A model generated the notes under the pieces. That model searched no databases and was not told the DNA's origin. It was given only the letters and a program-made list of their open reading frames with translations. Below, piece by piece: positions 7,612 through 16,188 of a stretch of 37,400 bases of DNA. Position 1 is the first letter of the stretch, and each line of letters begins with the position of its first letter. This DNA is from Holosporales bacterium (GTDB taxonomy: Bacteria; Pseudomonadota; Alphaproteobacteria; UBA3830; JAIRMZ01). Location: the NCBI GenBank assembly GCA_031255325.1, contig JAIRST010000027.1, positions 1-37,400 on the forward strand. Direction: 5' to 3'. The position numbers and the translations under genes are program-made.

Positions 7612-9368
7612 GTTTTCAACATTCCTTCTTTATGTGGATCTTTTACAGAAATTTCGACGAAGCTGTTATAAGAGGTATAAGAGCGAAAAAATTCAGCCAA
7701 AACACCGCTAAATAAAATAGTATTCACCGAACTATTTTCTGCGTCATCGATTTCCAATGTGATTTTTTGCCCGGGGACAAAACCTCGCCATCCATCACGT
7801 CCTAATCGCCGTGTAGAGGGTGTATAGGTGATAGAGGAAAGAGCATGAATCTCTTGTTGATAAGGAGAAATCCGCTCGGAAAGGACGTATAACAACTCTT
7901 TCAGTCGCTGAAGGGTGTTGTCCTTTTTTGAAGAGATAAGAGATAAAGATTCTAAGGAAAGCATCGTTATCAGGCGCCAAAGTGTTTCTCCTTGTATAGG
8001 AGGAGATTTGACTGTTGTTGGCCTTTCCATACAGAAAATTTTTTTAATGGGTAAAGATTGTTCAATTTGAAAAATACCACCAGCAGGAATCTCTTGAGCA
8101 AGTTCACGATTTGTGCACAAGGTATGCGCATAGATAACGAAATGTTCTGAGTGCTCTGGATGTAGAGCGAGATTCACAAAGGAAAGGAACACATCTGTTC
8201 CTGTAACGTCCATACGTTCTGAAGGCATTCTTCGTGCTGTCCAGAAAAGGATAGGTGCTTGCTGCTGTATCCGATACGTTAAAGCATGATAAGGAGGAAT
8301 TTCTATTTCTTGAGTACTTTCCGTATCTAAAGAGACAACGCGAGAAATGCTGTAAACTTCTTGGGTAAGATAACGGCGTTGGTCAGGAATGATCATCGTT
8401 TCTGTTCGTGTATAATCAAGCATTATCGGCTCGCTGATACTTTCGAAAAGGTTGATTCCTGGCACACAGTTAAACTCCAATGAACGTGGATTTACCTCAA
8501 GATGCTTTCCAGAAATTTCACTCATAGGAAGGTAAAATGAAAGAGTCTCATGCCAATTATCGAGAGGAATGGAATGTATCTCTGCGCCTAAGAACTTTTG
8601 TGGAAATGCAAAATATTCTTCCAGAAAGCGAAACCCTCGGTGCTCCTCGTGCGTAATAGGCAATAGATTCTCTGAATCCTGGAACCCAATAGCTTGCAAG
8701 GAAGGTATTTTTTGCAGAATATTGTCTTCTGAAATTTTTATAAAAATGGGTAAATCGTGCGTGAAAAGAGCCTTATAAAGAGTGTTTTTAAAGGTATCTT
8801 CCCCTAGCAAATAGAATCGCAAACGCTCTGGTCCTTGCCCTAAAGGACCATGCCAGCGTACACGCAGGTGTAAGTATGCGGGGGCTTCCATTAAGGGCTC
8901 TTCTGGAAGAACAATCTGGCTGTGGAGAATCTCAACAGGCCATAAATTAAGGTCATGTGTCGTCCTAAAAAAACATACGCTACCATCGCTTCCGTTCGTA
9001 AAAAGTTGGCTGTCTTTTTTTACGTATATCCCCGGCGTTTGGCCGCTTTTATCGAAATCTAAATCAAAACAAAAAAGCGCCATAGATGGAATTGGACGCG
9101 TAAAAGAAGGATATAAAGTTTGCAAAAGAGCAGAAGCGATCTCTGGCGTAAGATCATCGATTTGTTTTTGTAAACGTCCTGTTAGCAGGGCAAAAGACTC
9201 TAACAAACGCTCTACATGCGGATCTGTAGAGGGCGTTTTTCCGAAATCAAGATGCTGGGCGATGTCAGGGAAATGTGCGGAAAATTCCTGGCCTAAAGTC
9301 CTTAAAAAGGAAAGTTCTTTTTGATAATAAGAAACAAGAATTTCACGGGATTTTTCCATTGTTTCCAT
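7575..9368 (-). CDS. tssF: type VI secretion baseplate protein TssF
   Basis: TssF is the largest wedge subunit of the T6SS baseplate. The N-terminus (YYQKELSFLRTLGQEFSAHF, then HFPDIAQHL and DPHVERLLESFALLTGRL) is the diagnostic TssF opening, and 597 aa is the usual length. About residues 88-104 (LLQTLYPSFTRPIPSMA) match the conserved LYPHYLxPxPSMAI block. The ATG at 9368 starts one base after the tssE stop. Cytoplasmic, acting with TssE, TssG and the TssK trimers. Confidence 0.95.
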   Translation of the reverse strand: METMEKSREILVSYYQKELSFLRTLGQEFSAHFPDIAQHLDFGKTPSTDPHVERLLESFALLTGRLQKQIDDLTPEIASALLQTLYPSFTRPIPSMALFCFDLDFDKSGQTPGIYVKKDSQLFTNGSDGSVCFFRTTHDLNLWPVEILHSQIVLPEEPLMEAPAYLHLRVRWHGPLGQGPERLRFYLLGEDTFKNTLYKALFTHDLPIFIKISEDNILQKIPSLQAIGFQDSENLLPITHEEHRGFRFLEEYFAFPQKFLGAEIHSIPLDNWHETLSFYLPMSEISGKHLEVNPRSLEFNCVPGINLFESISEPIMLDYTRTETMIIPDQRRYLTQEVYSISRVVSLDTESTQEIEIPPYHALTYRIQQQAPILFWTARRMPSERMDVTGTDVFLSFVNLALHPEHSEHFVIYAHTLCTNRELAQEIPAGGIFQIEQSLPIKKIFCMERPTTVKSPPIQGETLWRLITMLSLESLSLISSKKDNTLQRLKELLYVLSERISPYQQEIHALSSITYTPSTRRLGRDGWRGFVPGQKITLEIDDAENSSVNTILFSGVLAEFFRSYTSYNSFVEISVKDPHKEGMLKTWPIQFGQQKDL

Positions 9369-9369
9369 C

Positions 9370-9813
9370 TTACATATTAATTGTTACCGGAAAAGAAACA
9401 GGGTAATAGGTTTTATTTAGAGATAGACCCCCTGTGACATGCGCTATTAAGCACCTGTTTAAGAAAGGCGTATCATCAACCTGTACCTGAACATTGCACA
9501 AGCGTGGTTCATAATGTGCAATAAGGTTTTGCAAATAATTTGCATAGGTTTCTTGGAAAAAATCCGTACCCTGTGGGCGTGAAAAAACAATGTCACGCAT
9601 ACCATAGGCATAAGGTGTAATGAAAGTATCTTTTCCTTGCCAATAAGGGCTTGTATGCTCGTTAAGAAGATGCTCTATCTCGTGCAAAACAGATTGTTTT
9701 AATGTCTCGACCGTATGATACGCAGAAAAGGTTAAAGGCGTATTTCCACCTGTTGCGAACCTTTCAAAAAGGGGGCGTTTTTCGTAAAAATGCGTACGTT
9801 CTATTGGTGTCAT
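9370..9813 (-). CDS. tssE: type VI secretion baseplate protein TssE (gp25-like)
   Basis: TssE belongs to the phage T4 gp25 lysozyme-like family and nucleates the contractile sheath on the baseplate. The sequence shows LKQSVLHEIEHLLNEH near residue 35, the conserved YGMRDI motif (gp25 families show YGLPD), and a C-terminal EPRLCNVQVQVDD (EPRLxxVxV block). At 147 aa it has the family length. The ATG at 9813 overlaps the stop of the preceding unknown gene by 4 bases (ATGA), and tssF follows after one base. Confidence 0.9.
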   Translation of the reverse strand: MTPIERTHFYEKRPLFERFATGGNTPLTFSAYHTVETLKQSVLHEIEHLLNEHTSPYWQGKDTFITPYAYGMRDIVFSRPQGTDFFQETYANYLQNLIAHYEPRLCNVQVQVDDTPFLNRCLIAHVTGGLSLNKTYYPVSFPVTINM

Positions 9814-10349
9814 TTCTGATCTTTCGTTAGATCAGAGGTAAATACAGCGTTTCCCGTAGGACGCCCTGTTTGCGGATCGAGGACGATGATTTTGTCCGAA
9901 ATTTTGCTGAAATAAAAAGAATAGTATTCTTCTCGTCCTATGTAGCGAATTTCACGCAAAAAGCAGTCAGAAAACTTTGTGCATCGTATCACAGTACTTT
10001 TCTTTTTCCCGGGCTCCAGTCCGTAAAATGTCAATTCAGGAAGAGGAAATTTCTGATGAAATTTCTCTTGTAGGCTCGCAGAGTGAGCCCCAAAAACTAT
10101 ACCAAATTCTACAGGATCAGAATAAATAACCCCCAATCTTTTGAACGTTTTTAGAAAAGAATCTTGGACTGTATGCCGCGCTGCATAGCTCCACCCTGTA
10201 CACGGTGCAGCGTTTTTATATCCTTGGACAACAGAAGAAAAAACATCCTTTGCAGAGATAAGCCAGTAAGGCTCTTTTGCAGAAGCACATGATGTGAGAG
10301 GAACGCTTGGGCTTCTTATTTCATAAGAACTCATGGTAGAAGTTTCCAC
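9810..10349 (-). CDS. unknown 179-aa protein inside the T6SS operon
   Basis: I do not recognise this protein. It lies between hcp (50-base gap) and tssE (4-base stop/start overlap), so it should be made with the T6SS components. The start is GTG at 10349, with GAGGAG 7 bases upstream; ATG at 10334 is an alternative. There is no signal peptide, membrane helix or coiled coil. LTSCAS near residue 18 looks like a lipobox but no hydrophobic segment precedes it, which argues against TssJ. Four cysteines are visible (C21 in LTSCAS, one in APCTGW, and two in RCTKFSDC). The middle is aromatic-rich (EEYYSFYFSKISDKIIVLDPQTG), suggesting a beta-rich domain. It could be a lineage-specific structural part, a chaperone for Hcp, or a cargo protein; nothing in the sequence decides this. 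Confidence 0.85.
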   Translation of the reverse strand: METSTMSSYEIRSPSVPLTSCASAKEPYWLISAKDVFSSVVQGYKNAAPCTGWSYAARHTVQDSFLKTFKRLGVIYSDPVEFGIVFGAHSASLQEKFHQKFPLPELTFYGLEPGKKKSTVIRCTKFSDCFLREIRYIGREEYYSFYFSKISDKIIVLDPQTGRPTGNAVFTSDLTKDQK

Positions 10350-10399
10350 CTTCTAACTCCTCTACGAGATTGTCGGTTGTCCAGCTTAATCTCAAACGA

Positions 10400-10975
10400 T
10401 TATTCGCCCGCTGCAGACCACGTGCTATAGTTAAATCCGGCCGCAACGTTTCCGGAATCCGTTCCTGTTCTGTCGCGATGCGTATAGCTGAAATCAATCT
10501 GGTCGTAATAGATTGTGATGATAGCTAAATCGCCATCAGAAAATATTCCTTTTATTTGGCAATTAGTTAAAGTCAAGCCGCGTTTCGTTTGCACTCCTGA
10601 TTTCAAATTGATCATCGTGTTAATGGTGATGGTATCAATTACGTCGGCAGAGGTATGCTTTTCGAACAAAAGAGCAATATGTTTATCATCTTCAATAACG
10701 ATATCAACGGTGTGTGCTTGCAACTGTCCATAGTCTGTAACACGTGATGTTGCTTCTCCTCGCATCAGCCGATCGAATTCCAAAACACATCCATAACAAG
10801 AGAGGTATGTTTCCATGCCGCTTGTTGTGCCTTCTGTGATATCCGGAACCTCAATTAAAAACGGAGGCGTGCGAGATTGAGCCCGTCCATCTTTTGACAT
10901 GTACTTTTCGCGCACATGGTCTAATAACCGCAGTTTTGCATTACGTTCTGCGTAGAGAGAGAGCGTATCACTCAT
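10400..10975 (-). CDS. hcp: Hcp / TssD, type VI tube protein
   Basis: Hcp forms hexameric rings that stack into the inner T6SS tube, carry effectors, and are released into the medium. The protein is 191 aa, slightly longer than the usual 160-175. Recognisable parts are an FLIEVPDITEGTTSGME opening strand and the late TLTNCQIKGIFSDGD and ITIYYDQIDFSYTHRD strands, the last matching the typical ISLNFxKIxxxY block of Hcp. The first about 37 residues before the beta fold are unusual and helical in character. The ATG at 10975 follows GGAG at 7 bases. It lies 36 bases after tssC in the same operon. Confidence 0.85.
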   Translation of the reverse strand: MSDTLSLYAERNAKLRLLDHVREKYMSKDGRAQSRTPPFLIEVPDITEGTTSGMETYLSCYGCVLEFDRLMRGEATSRVTDYGQLQAHTVDIVIEDDKHIALLFEKHTSADVIDTITINTMINLKSGVQTKRGLTLTNCQIKGIFSDGDLAIITIYYDQIDFSYTHRDRTGTDSGNVAAGFNYSTWSAAGE

Positions 10976-11011
10976 CTTTAATCTCCTTCTTCATCATTTT
11001 CTGTGCCCCTT

Positions 11012-12469
11012 TTATTTCGCGGGAGGAGGTAAAGTTGCTACCAACCGAATGGAAGCCGTCAATTCCTCAAGTTGGAAATGAGGGCGTAGGAAAATTGTTG
11101 CCTTATACGACCCTGGTTTTCCCGGAACATCGAAAACATCGACACGCGCTTCACGTAAGGGATAGCGCGCTTTCAATGCTTGCGAGGCGTTGTCATTTAA
11201 GATGACGTAATTTGCAATCCAGGTGTTCAGGTAGTGCTCGACCTCATCCTTTGTCGCAAATGACCCAATTTTATCGCGCATAATAGCTTTAATGTAATGC
11301 GCAAAGCGTGACGCCGCTAAAATATAGGGCAAACGCCCACTCAAGGAAGCGTTTGCGTTAGCATCATCTGTATTATAGACCTTTGGTTTTTGCGTTGTTT
11401 GCCCACCGAAAAAGGCAGCATAATCAGTTCCTTTACTGTGACAGAGTGCCAGAAATCCCAGATCGCCTAATTCTTTTTCGCGCCGATCTGTAATAGCAAT
11501 TTCTGTTGGACATTTTAGGGCGATATCTCCATCCGTTGTTTTAAACGTATAAGCGGGAAGATCTGTGACGAGTCCTCCGCCTTCAACACCGCGAATTGCT
11601 GCTGGCCATCCATAATGAGCAACGGCATCTGTAACGCGTTGTGCAAGAACAAAAGCTGGATTCCCCCAACAGAATTTGGCGTTGTCTGTGCCGTATAAAT
11701 CTTCTTTAAAAGCGAGTCCATCAACAGGCTGCGTATCTGGTCCATAAGGCAATCGGGCGAGAACATGCGGCAATGTCAAGGCGACATAACGTGCATCTTC
11801 GCTATCTCGGAACGAGCGCCATTTAATCATCTCAGTACTTTCGAATATTTTTGAAAGATCCCGTGGTTCCGATAAATGCGTATAGGCATCCATATCAAAA
11901 AGGATAGAGCTTGCCATTGTAATAAAGGGGGCATGCGCTGCTGCGGCAACATTTGAAATTTTCGACAAAAGCTCCATATCCTGGGGAGAACGCGTGAATT
12001 CATACCCTCCAACAAGGCAAGAGTAAGGATTCCCTCCGAAAGTGCCGTACTCTTCTTCATAAACTTTTTTGAAAAGAGCGCTTTGATCAAATTCAACAGC
12101 TTTTTCTAAATCATCAAGAAGCTCTGCCTTTGTGACATTTGCAAGACGCAATTTTAGATGGGTTCCGGTTTCCGAGTTCATCACCAGATAGCGCAAGCTG
12201 CGCCATGTTCCTTCTAATTCTAGGAAATCTGGATGATGCAAGACTTCGTTCAATTGTGCGTTGATAGCATCATCAACACGTTGCACTTCACGTGTAACAA
12301 AAGCGAATGTGTTGGAGAGTAAAGGTTCTTGTGCCGCATCGATGCGATCTAAGAATTCCACCAGCATCTTTGACGCATAGTCTTCAAGATTAGGCGTGCG
12401 TGCGAGCTTTCCTTCTTTAAAAAGGCGCTCTAAAAGGGTTTCTGGATCAAGGGGTGTTGCCTGGGCCAT
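11012..12469 (-). CDS. tssC: type VI sheath large subunit TssC (VipB)
   Basis: TssC with TssB builds the contractile sheath around the Hcp tube; contraction drives injection. Diagnostic segments are LEGTWRSLRYLV, the acidic YEEEYGTFGGNPYSCLVGGYEF block, FITMASSILFDMD, and a C-terminal VFDVPGKPGSYKATIFLRPHFQLEELTA region (split here across the last 60 residues). I place the start at ATG 12469 because TGGAGAAAATC gives GGAG 7 bases upstream; a TTG 12 bases earlier merely extends the frame through that ribosome-binding site. The product is 485 aa, typical for TssC. It follows the tssB stop by 14 bases. Confidence 0.96.
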   Translation of the reverse strand: MAQATPLDPETLLERLFKEGKLARTPNLEDYASKMLVEFLDRIDAAQEPLLSNTFAFVTREVQRVDDAINAQLNEVLHHPDFLELEGTWRSLRYLVMNSETGTHLKLRLANVTKAELLDDLEKAVEFDQSALFKKVYEEEYGTFGGNPYSCLVGGYEFTRSPQDMELLSKISNVAAAAHAPFITMASSILFDMDAYTHLSEPRDLSKIFESTEMIKWRSFRDSEDARYVALTLPHVLARLPYGPDTQPVDGLAFKEDLYGTDNAKFCWGNPAFVLAQRVTDAVAHYGWPAAIRGVEGGGLVTDLPAYTFKTTDGDIALKCPTEIAITDRREKELGDLGFLALCHSKGTDYAAFFGGQTTQKPKVYNTDDANANASLSGRLPYILAASRFAHYIKAIMRDKIGSFATKDEVEHYLNTWIANYVILNDNASQALKARYPLREARVDVFDVPGKPGSYKATIFLRPHFQLEELTASIRLVATLPPPAK

Positions 12470-12483
12470 GATTTTCTCCAAAC

Positions 12484-13062
12484 TTATTGCTTTTTGCTCG
12501 TGTCGGGGGAAGTATTTTCCACTTGAGACTTTTTATTTCCTCCTGGCAAAGAAGATGCTGGTTTTGCTCGCGCAGCAATCTGTTGGCGTACCGCATCTCG
12601 TAGATCTTTATTGGTAAGCAAAGCATCTAATAGAGCAAATAAAGGGTCGTTCCCTTCCATTTTGGCCTGAATATCACGCAACACAACGCGTGATTCATAA
12701 AGAGTATTTAAAGCCGGAACGCTTTTCACAACCGCTAAAGGACCGAAGTCTTCCATCGATGAGAAAAAAAGTTCTACCCCCGTTTGTGGTTTGTCCGTTG
12801 TTAATTTGTTGGCTACTTCAAACGCAAGCCGTGGCTTTATGGAAGCAAGAATTTCATCGAAGTTGTCTCTGTCGATTTCTACAAATTTACGGTCTTTAAA
12901 GCGTGGAAGAGGTGTTTCAGGTTTTCCTGAAAGATCTGCGAGAATGCCGACAAGAAAGGGAAGTTCCTTCATCTGGATCGCATCCCCGATTTCAACATCA
13001 TAAGTGATTTGGACGCGTGGTGGACGGACACGGTCAAGAATATGTTGCGTACTTTCAGCCAT
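12484..13062 (-). CDS. tssB: type VI sheath small subunit TssB (VipA)
   Basis: This is the partner of TssC in the sheath. The N-terminus VRPPRVQITYDVEIGDAI, the stretch LPFLVGILADLSG and FVEIDRDNFDEIL are characteristic of TssB. Its length of 192 aa exceeds the usual 160-170 because of a hydrophilic, Ala/Lys/Ser-rich tail after about residue 165. The start ATG at 13062 follows AAGGGA at about 9 bases. It is the first gene of the operon, so the promoter should lie in 13063-13273, an AT-rich stretch where I could not settle on clear boxes. Confidence 0.95.
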   Translation of the reverse strand: MAESTQHILDRVRPPRVQITYDVEIGDAIQMKELPFLVGILADLSGKPETPLPRFKDRKFVEIDRDNFDEILASIKPRLAFEVANKLTTDKPQTGVELFFSSMEDFGPLAVVKSVPALNTLYESRVVLRDIQAKMEGNDPLFALLDALLTNKDLRDAVRQQIAARAKPASSLPGGNKKSQVENTSPDTSKKQ

Positions 13063-13480
13063 CGGTTTTTATCCCTTAAAATCGCTAACGCGCTTTTTGT
13101 TCTAAAAGTAGGATAAGAAGAAAAGTTTAAAAGTATGTAAACGTAATTAGAAAATTTAATAAAATTCTTTTATGTTTGACCATATCCGAGGATTTTTAAG
13201 AAATAGAACACAAAAAACGTACGGGAGGGTTTGAACTCGAAAGAACAAAATGTCCAATGGAAGAGAGATCTAAAAGGACTCTCAATGGATTCAATTTTTC
13301 GAAGAATGCACCAATCATATAAAGATTTTTGACGAAAAACACTCATATAAAATCAAAGCGTACGGAACAGGTGAAAGAATTGAGCAGGAACGTGATGACA
13401 AAAAATAGCAACAGGACCCTTATGGAAGAAATTTTTAATAAAGCTCTAGAGGAAGTTCATGGAGCAGAGGTATTTGTACT
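13063..13480. other. gene-free stretch with a possible coding remnant
   Basis: No intact gene is visible in these 418 bases. The first about 140 bases are AT-rich and probably hold the T6SS promoter. On the plus strand, an open frame without a start codon (13274-13408, 44 codons) contains QWIQFFEECTNHIKIFDEKH and then SYKIKAYGTGERIEQERDDKK. It can be joined by a frame change to upstream coding-like sequence (SKEQNVQWKRDLK, about 13230-13270). A 29-codon frame, ATG 13395 to 13484, follows. This looks like a decayed gene, but I cannot name its family, and an antisense 58-aa frame (13170-13346) competes. Confidence 0.3.
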
Positions 13481-14017
13481 TTAAACGCGTTTGTATGTCA
13501 CCGTACGTGGCGTTGGCAGAGGAGCCTGTACCCCTTGCTTCGCTTCAGATGTATCGCGAATAACACGAGAACGTCCTGCTTGACCAACAATCACAATGAC
13601 GGCACTGCCCTTAGGAAGCAGATCCTCAAGACCTTGCACAACTGTCATCACTTGACCATTTGTTAATTTGATAGTGTACTCCACAGCCTCTTGTTCTCTA
13701 AGGGCCTGTTGCGCCATTGCTCCACCAATAGCCCCCCCTATCGCACCTATCGCTGTCATCGCTGTTTTCCCATCGCCTTTACCAAATGCAGACCCCAGAA
13801 GGCCTCCACCAACAGCGCCAAGAGCGCCACCCTCTACGTTTTCTTGCAGCTGTTCGCTCCCTACGCGCACTTTTCTAACATTCAAAATCGTCCCTTGATA
13901 GGAAAAAGACGCTTCGCCTACATGATTTTCACTATAAACATTCGAGTCAATGCGACGTGTACATCCTGCAAGGAGCAGGGCAGCAATGCATACCGAACAC
14001 CCTAGATATTTATTCAT
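13481..14017 (-). CDS. glycine-zipper lipoprotein, SlyB-like
   Basis: An outer-membrane lipoprotein of the SlyB/PcpY glycine-zipper 2TM type, thought to support envelope integrity. A signal peptide ends in lipobox LLAGC with the lipidated cysteine about residue 19. The zipper GGALGAVGGGLLGSAFG and AIGAIGGAIGGAMAQQA is at about residues 65-105, followed by a C-terminal beta segment EYTIKLTNGQVMTVVQ typical of SlyB. I start it at ATG 14017 because that gives a clean signal peptide after AGAAAG; an in-frame start at 14056 would add 13 residues. Length is 178 aa. Antisense frames through this gene are artefacts of its Gly/Ala repeats. Confidence 0.88.
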   Translation of the reverse strand: MNKYLGCSVCIAALLLAGCTRRIDSNVYSENHVGEASFSYQGTILNVRKVRVGSEQLQENVEGGALGAVGGGLLGSAFGKGDGKTAMTAIGAIGGAIGGAMAQQALREQEAVEYTIKLTNGQVMTVVQGLEDLLPKGSAVIVIVGQAGRSRVIRDTSEAKQGVQAPLPTPRTVTYKRV

Positions 14018-14172
14018 ACTTTTCTTTCTTTTGTTAAGCAGATAGAACTTTAACATAGGATTATTTAAAAGGTAAGATACGGTATGAGGATCAATCCTCT
14101 TTCTCGTAAATGAAGAGAGTAGAATTTAATCAGCTCCTTTTATAAAGTTTTTCTTCCTCGTATGCTGCTTTC

Positions 14173-15408
14173 ATGCCGCGTGTTATCACTTTTGGATGTC
14201 GTTTAAATGCGCTAGAGTCAGAGATTCTCCGTGAGAATGCGCAAAAACTTGGACTGCGAGATGTCATTTTAATCAATAGCTGTGCCGTTACAGCTGAGGC
14301 TGAACGGCAAGTGCGCCAAGCGGTGCGTAAAGCGATTCGAGAACACCCTGATAGGCGTGTCATCGTAACAGGGTGTTCGGTAGACATTGATCTAAAACCC
14401 TATTTGGAAATTCCCGGTGTCGTTGGCGTTTTACCCAATGCGCGAAAGCTTGATGTGGAAGCTTTAAGGCCTTTTTGCAAACAGGCAGAAACAAAGGATT
14501 GCGAAGGACAATTTTCGTATCCAGCATCCCGAGCACGCGCTTATGTTGCCATTCAAAATGGATGCAATCATTTTTGTTCGTACTGTATTATTCCGCATAC
14601 TCGCGGGAAAAGCCATAGCATGCCTTTGGAAAAGATTCTTTTTGATGTACGCGCAGCAGTTCAGAAAGGGTACATCGAGGTCGTATTAACGGGAATAGAT
14701 ATTGCTGCTTACGGGAAAGAAGAGGAGCTTACATTAGGGAGATTGGTTTCCCACATTTTGCAGGAAGTACCAGATCTACCGCAATTACGTTTGTCATCTT
14801 TAGATCCAGCTGCTATTGATAATGATTTACTCCAAGCGTTTGCCACAGAAGAGCGACTTATGCCTCATGTGCATCTAAGTTTGCAATCGATGTCGACATC
14901 TGTTCTAAAAGCGATGCGTCGCCGGCATACGCAAAAAAGTGCTTTGGATATGTGTTACTCTTTGCGAAAAGCACGGCCTGATATTGTGTTGGGCGCTGAT
15001 TTGATCGCGGGGTTCCCTACGGAAACGGAGGCAGATTTCGAGGAAACGCTCAAAACGCTTCCTGCTTTACGGCTGGCGTTTCTTCATGCTTTTCCTTATT
15101 CAAAGCGTCCGAATACACTAGCTGCCACGATGCTGGATTTGTCCCGCTCTGTTATTTTGGAACGTGCTAGGCGGTTACGTCTTTTTGCGCACGAGGCTTT
15201 GCAAATATGCTTGCAACAGCACATAGGGCAAACTTTACCCGTACTCATCGAACATCCCCTGAAAGGAAGAACGCCTCACTTTATGCATGTTACATGGAAA
15301 GAGCCTGTTCACGCACAGTCTCTTATCCCTATGCACATTACAGGATGCCAGGAAGAGGCACTCGTCGCAACCTTCTCTAAAGAATGCAGTACGCACCTGA
15401 TATTATGA
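14173..15408 (+). CDS. mtaB: tRNA methylthiotransferase MtaB
   Basis: A radical-SAM enzyme that adds a methylthio group to t6A37 of ANN-decoding tRNAs. The N-terminal UPF0004 domain has cysteines about C9 (FGCRLNALES), C37 (INSCAVT) and C68 (VTGCS) for one 4Fe-4S cluster. The radical-SAM motif CNHFCSYC is at about 131-138. The RLSSLDP and HVHLSLQSMS blocks follow. The opening FGCRLNxxES (MtaB: GCKVNxxES) separates it from MiaB (GCQMN) and RimO. A TRAM-like C-terminus is short. At 411 aa the length fits MtaB. No clear ribosome-binding sequence precedes the ATG at 14173. Confidence 0.88.
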   Translation: MPRVITFGCRLNALESEILRENAQKLGLRDVILINSCAVTAEAERQVRQAVRKAIREHPDRRVIVTGCSVDIDLKPYLEIPGVVGVLPNARKLDVEALRPFCKQAETKDCEGQFSYPASRARAYVAIQNGCNHFCSYCIIPHTRGKSHSMPLEKILFDVRAAVQKGYIEVVLTGIDIAAYGKEEELTLGRLVSHILQEVPDLPQLRLSSLDPAAIDNDLLQAFATEERLMPHVHLSLQSMSTSVLKAMRRRHTQKSALDMCYSLRKARPDIVLGADLIAGFPTETEADFEETLKTLPALRLAFLHAFPYSKRPNTLAATMLDLSRSVILERARRLRLFAHEALQICLQQHIGQTLPVLIEHPLKGRTPHFMHVTWKEPVHAQSLIPMHITGCQEEALVATFSKECSTHLIL

Positions 15409-15416
15409 GGGGTACG

Positions 15417-15581
15417 ATGGAAATGCGTGGAAGCGTCTCTATTGGAAATATCATGATTGAGGCAAGGATATACACGACTAAAAGACATTATGCGTTCGTG
15501 CTGTGTGAGAAGAAACTCCTGGCTTATAAGATTAAAGAAGTAAGAAACAAGTACGATTCTGAAAATACCTGTATAGGATGA
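15417..15581 (+). CDS. possible 54-aa protein after mtaB
   Basis: A small frame starting at ATG 15417 behind GAGGGG, 8 bases after the mtaB stop. It encodes a basic peptide including SIGNIMIEARIYTTKRHYAF and LCEKKLLAYKIKEV. I recognise no family. Position and ribosome-binding sequence favour expression with mtaB, but a frame this short can arise by chance or be a remnant. Confidence 0.25.
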   Translation: MEMRGSVSIGNIMIEARIYTTKRHYAFVLCEKKLLAYKIKEVRNKYDSENTCIG

Positions 15582-16188
15582 GCTTTATTCTTTTATTTAA
15601 AGAAGAAAACTATGTTTGAGGGAGAACAGCTGTTGACGGGAATAGTGTTGCGTTTAGCAGCAGCCATGGAAAAGCTAGTTCTTTAAATCTTTAAAATCCA
15701 TGCAAAACAAAATGACACGTCATTAAAAAATACTGTATACATAAATGCAAATTTATGCATACAAAAAAATGATTTCCAATACGATAGAGTTTACTATCAA
15801 TTAATCGAAACTGGGAGTAATACTCGATAGGAGTTTGATGTCAGGAATGGGGAATTTTTAAAATCACACAACACTTATTATTGGACTATAATGAAATTAT
15901 GTAGTCAACTCATAGGGAATAGATGACGTATCTGCGCGAAAAATTTATATTAATGTCAATTTCTAGAATCTGTTTAGGAGAATCGTATTATTTTATGTGG
16001 CTCTATTACTGCGCCAGATGACGCCCACTAATCAAGTGTTCCTCAAAATCCAATTGTATGCTGAAATTATTGTCACCTTTATTGATTAACAAAAACGTCC
16101 TCTATCCTATTCCTTAACCAATTATGCCGATGATGTGTTAATTCCTGGAAATTATGCAACCTCTGCAAAATTCTCTACAATTCTTTCC
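15582..16188. other. gene-free, AT-rich stretch before the usher
   Basis: About 600 bases without a convincing gene. It holds a 12-bp-arm inverted repeat (15734-15763), a shorter one AATGACacGTCATT (15711-15724), and tiny frames at 15612-15686 (24 aa) and 15923-16018 (31 aa). One start-less frame, about 15970-16090, contains QMTPTNQVFLKIQLYAEIIV and could be a gene remnant. A TATAAT occurs near 15885 without a good -35. The expected chaperone or pilin gene of a fimbrial operon is not here. Confidence 0.5.
15734..15763. repeat. 12-bp-arm inverted repeat
   Basis: TGTATACATAAA and TTTATGCATACA are reverse complements except at one position and enclose a 6-base loop, TGCAAA. Read on the minus strand the stem is followed, after GTA, by TTTTTT, which resembles an intrinsic terminator, yet no minus-strand gene ends here. 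Read on plus, it could be an operator for the usher locus. Confidence 0.6.

Noticed and set aside
9810..10349. TssJ lipoprotein identity based on LTSCAS
   Set aside because: No hydrophobic signal segment precedes the cysteine and the GTG start is well supported by a ribosome-binding sequence.
13668..14005. Two plus-strand frames rich in Ala, Pro and Cys
   Set aside because: They are antisense shadows of the glycine-zipper lipoprotein repeats.
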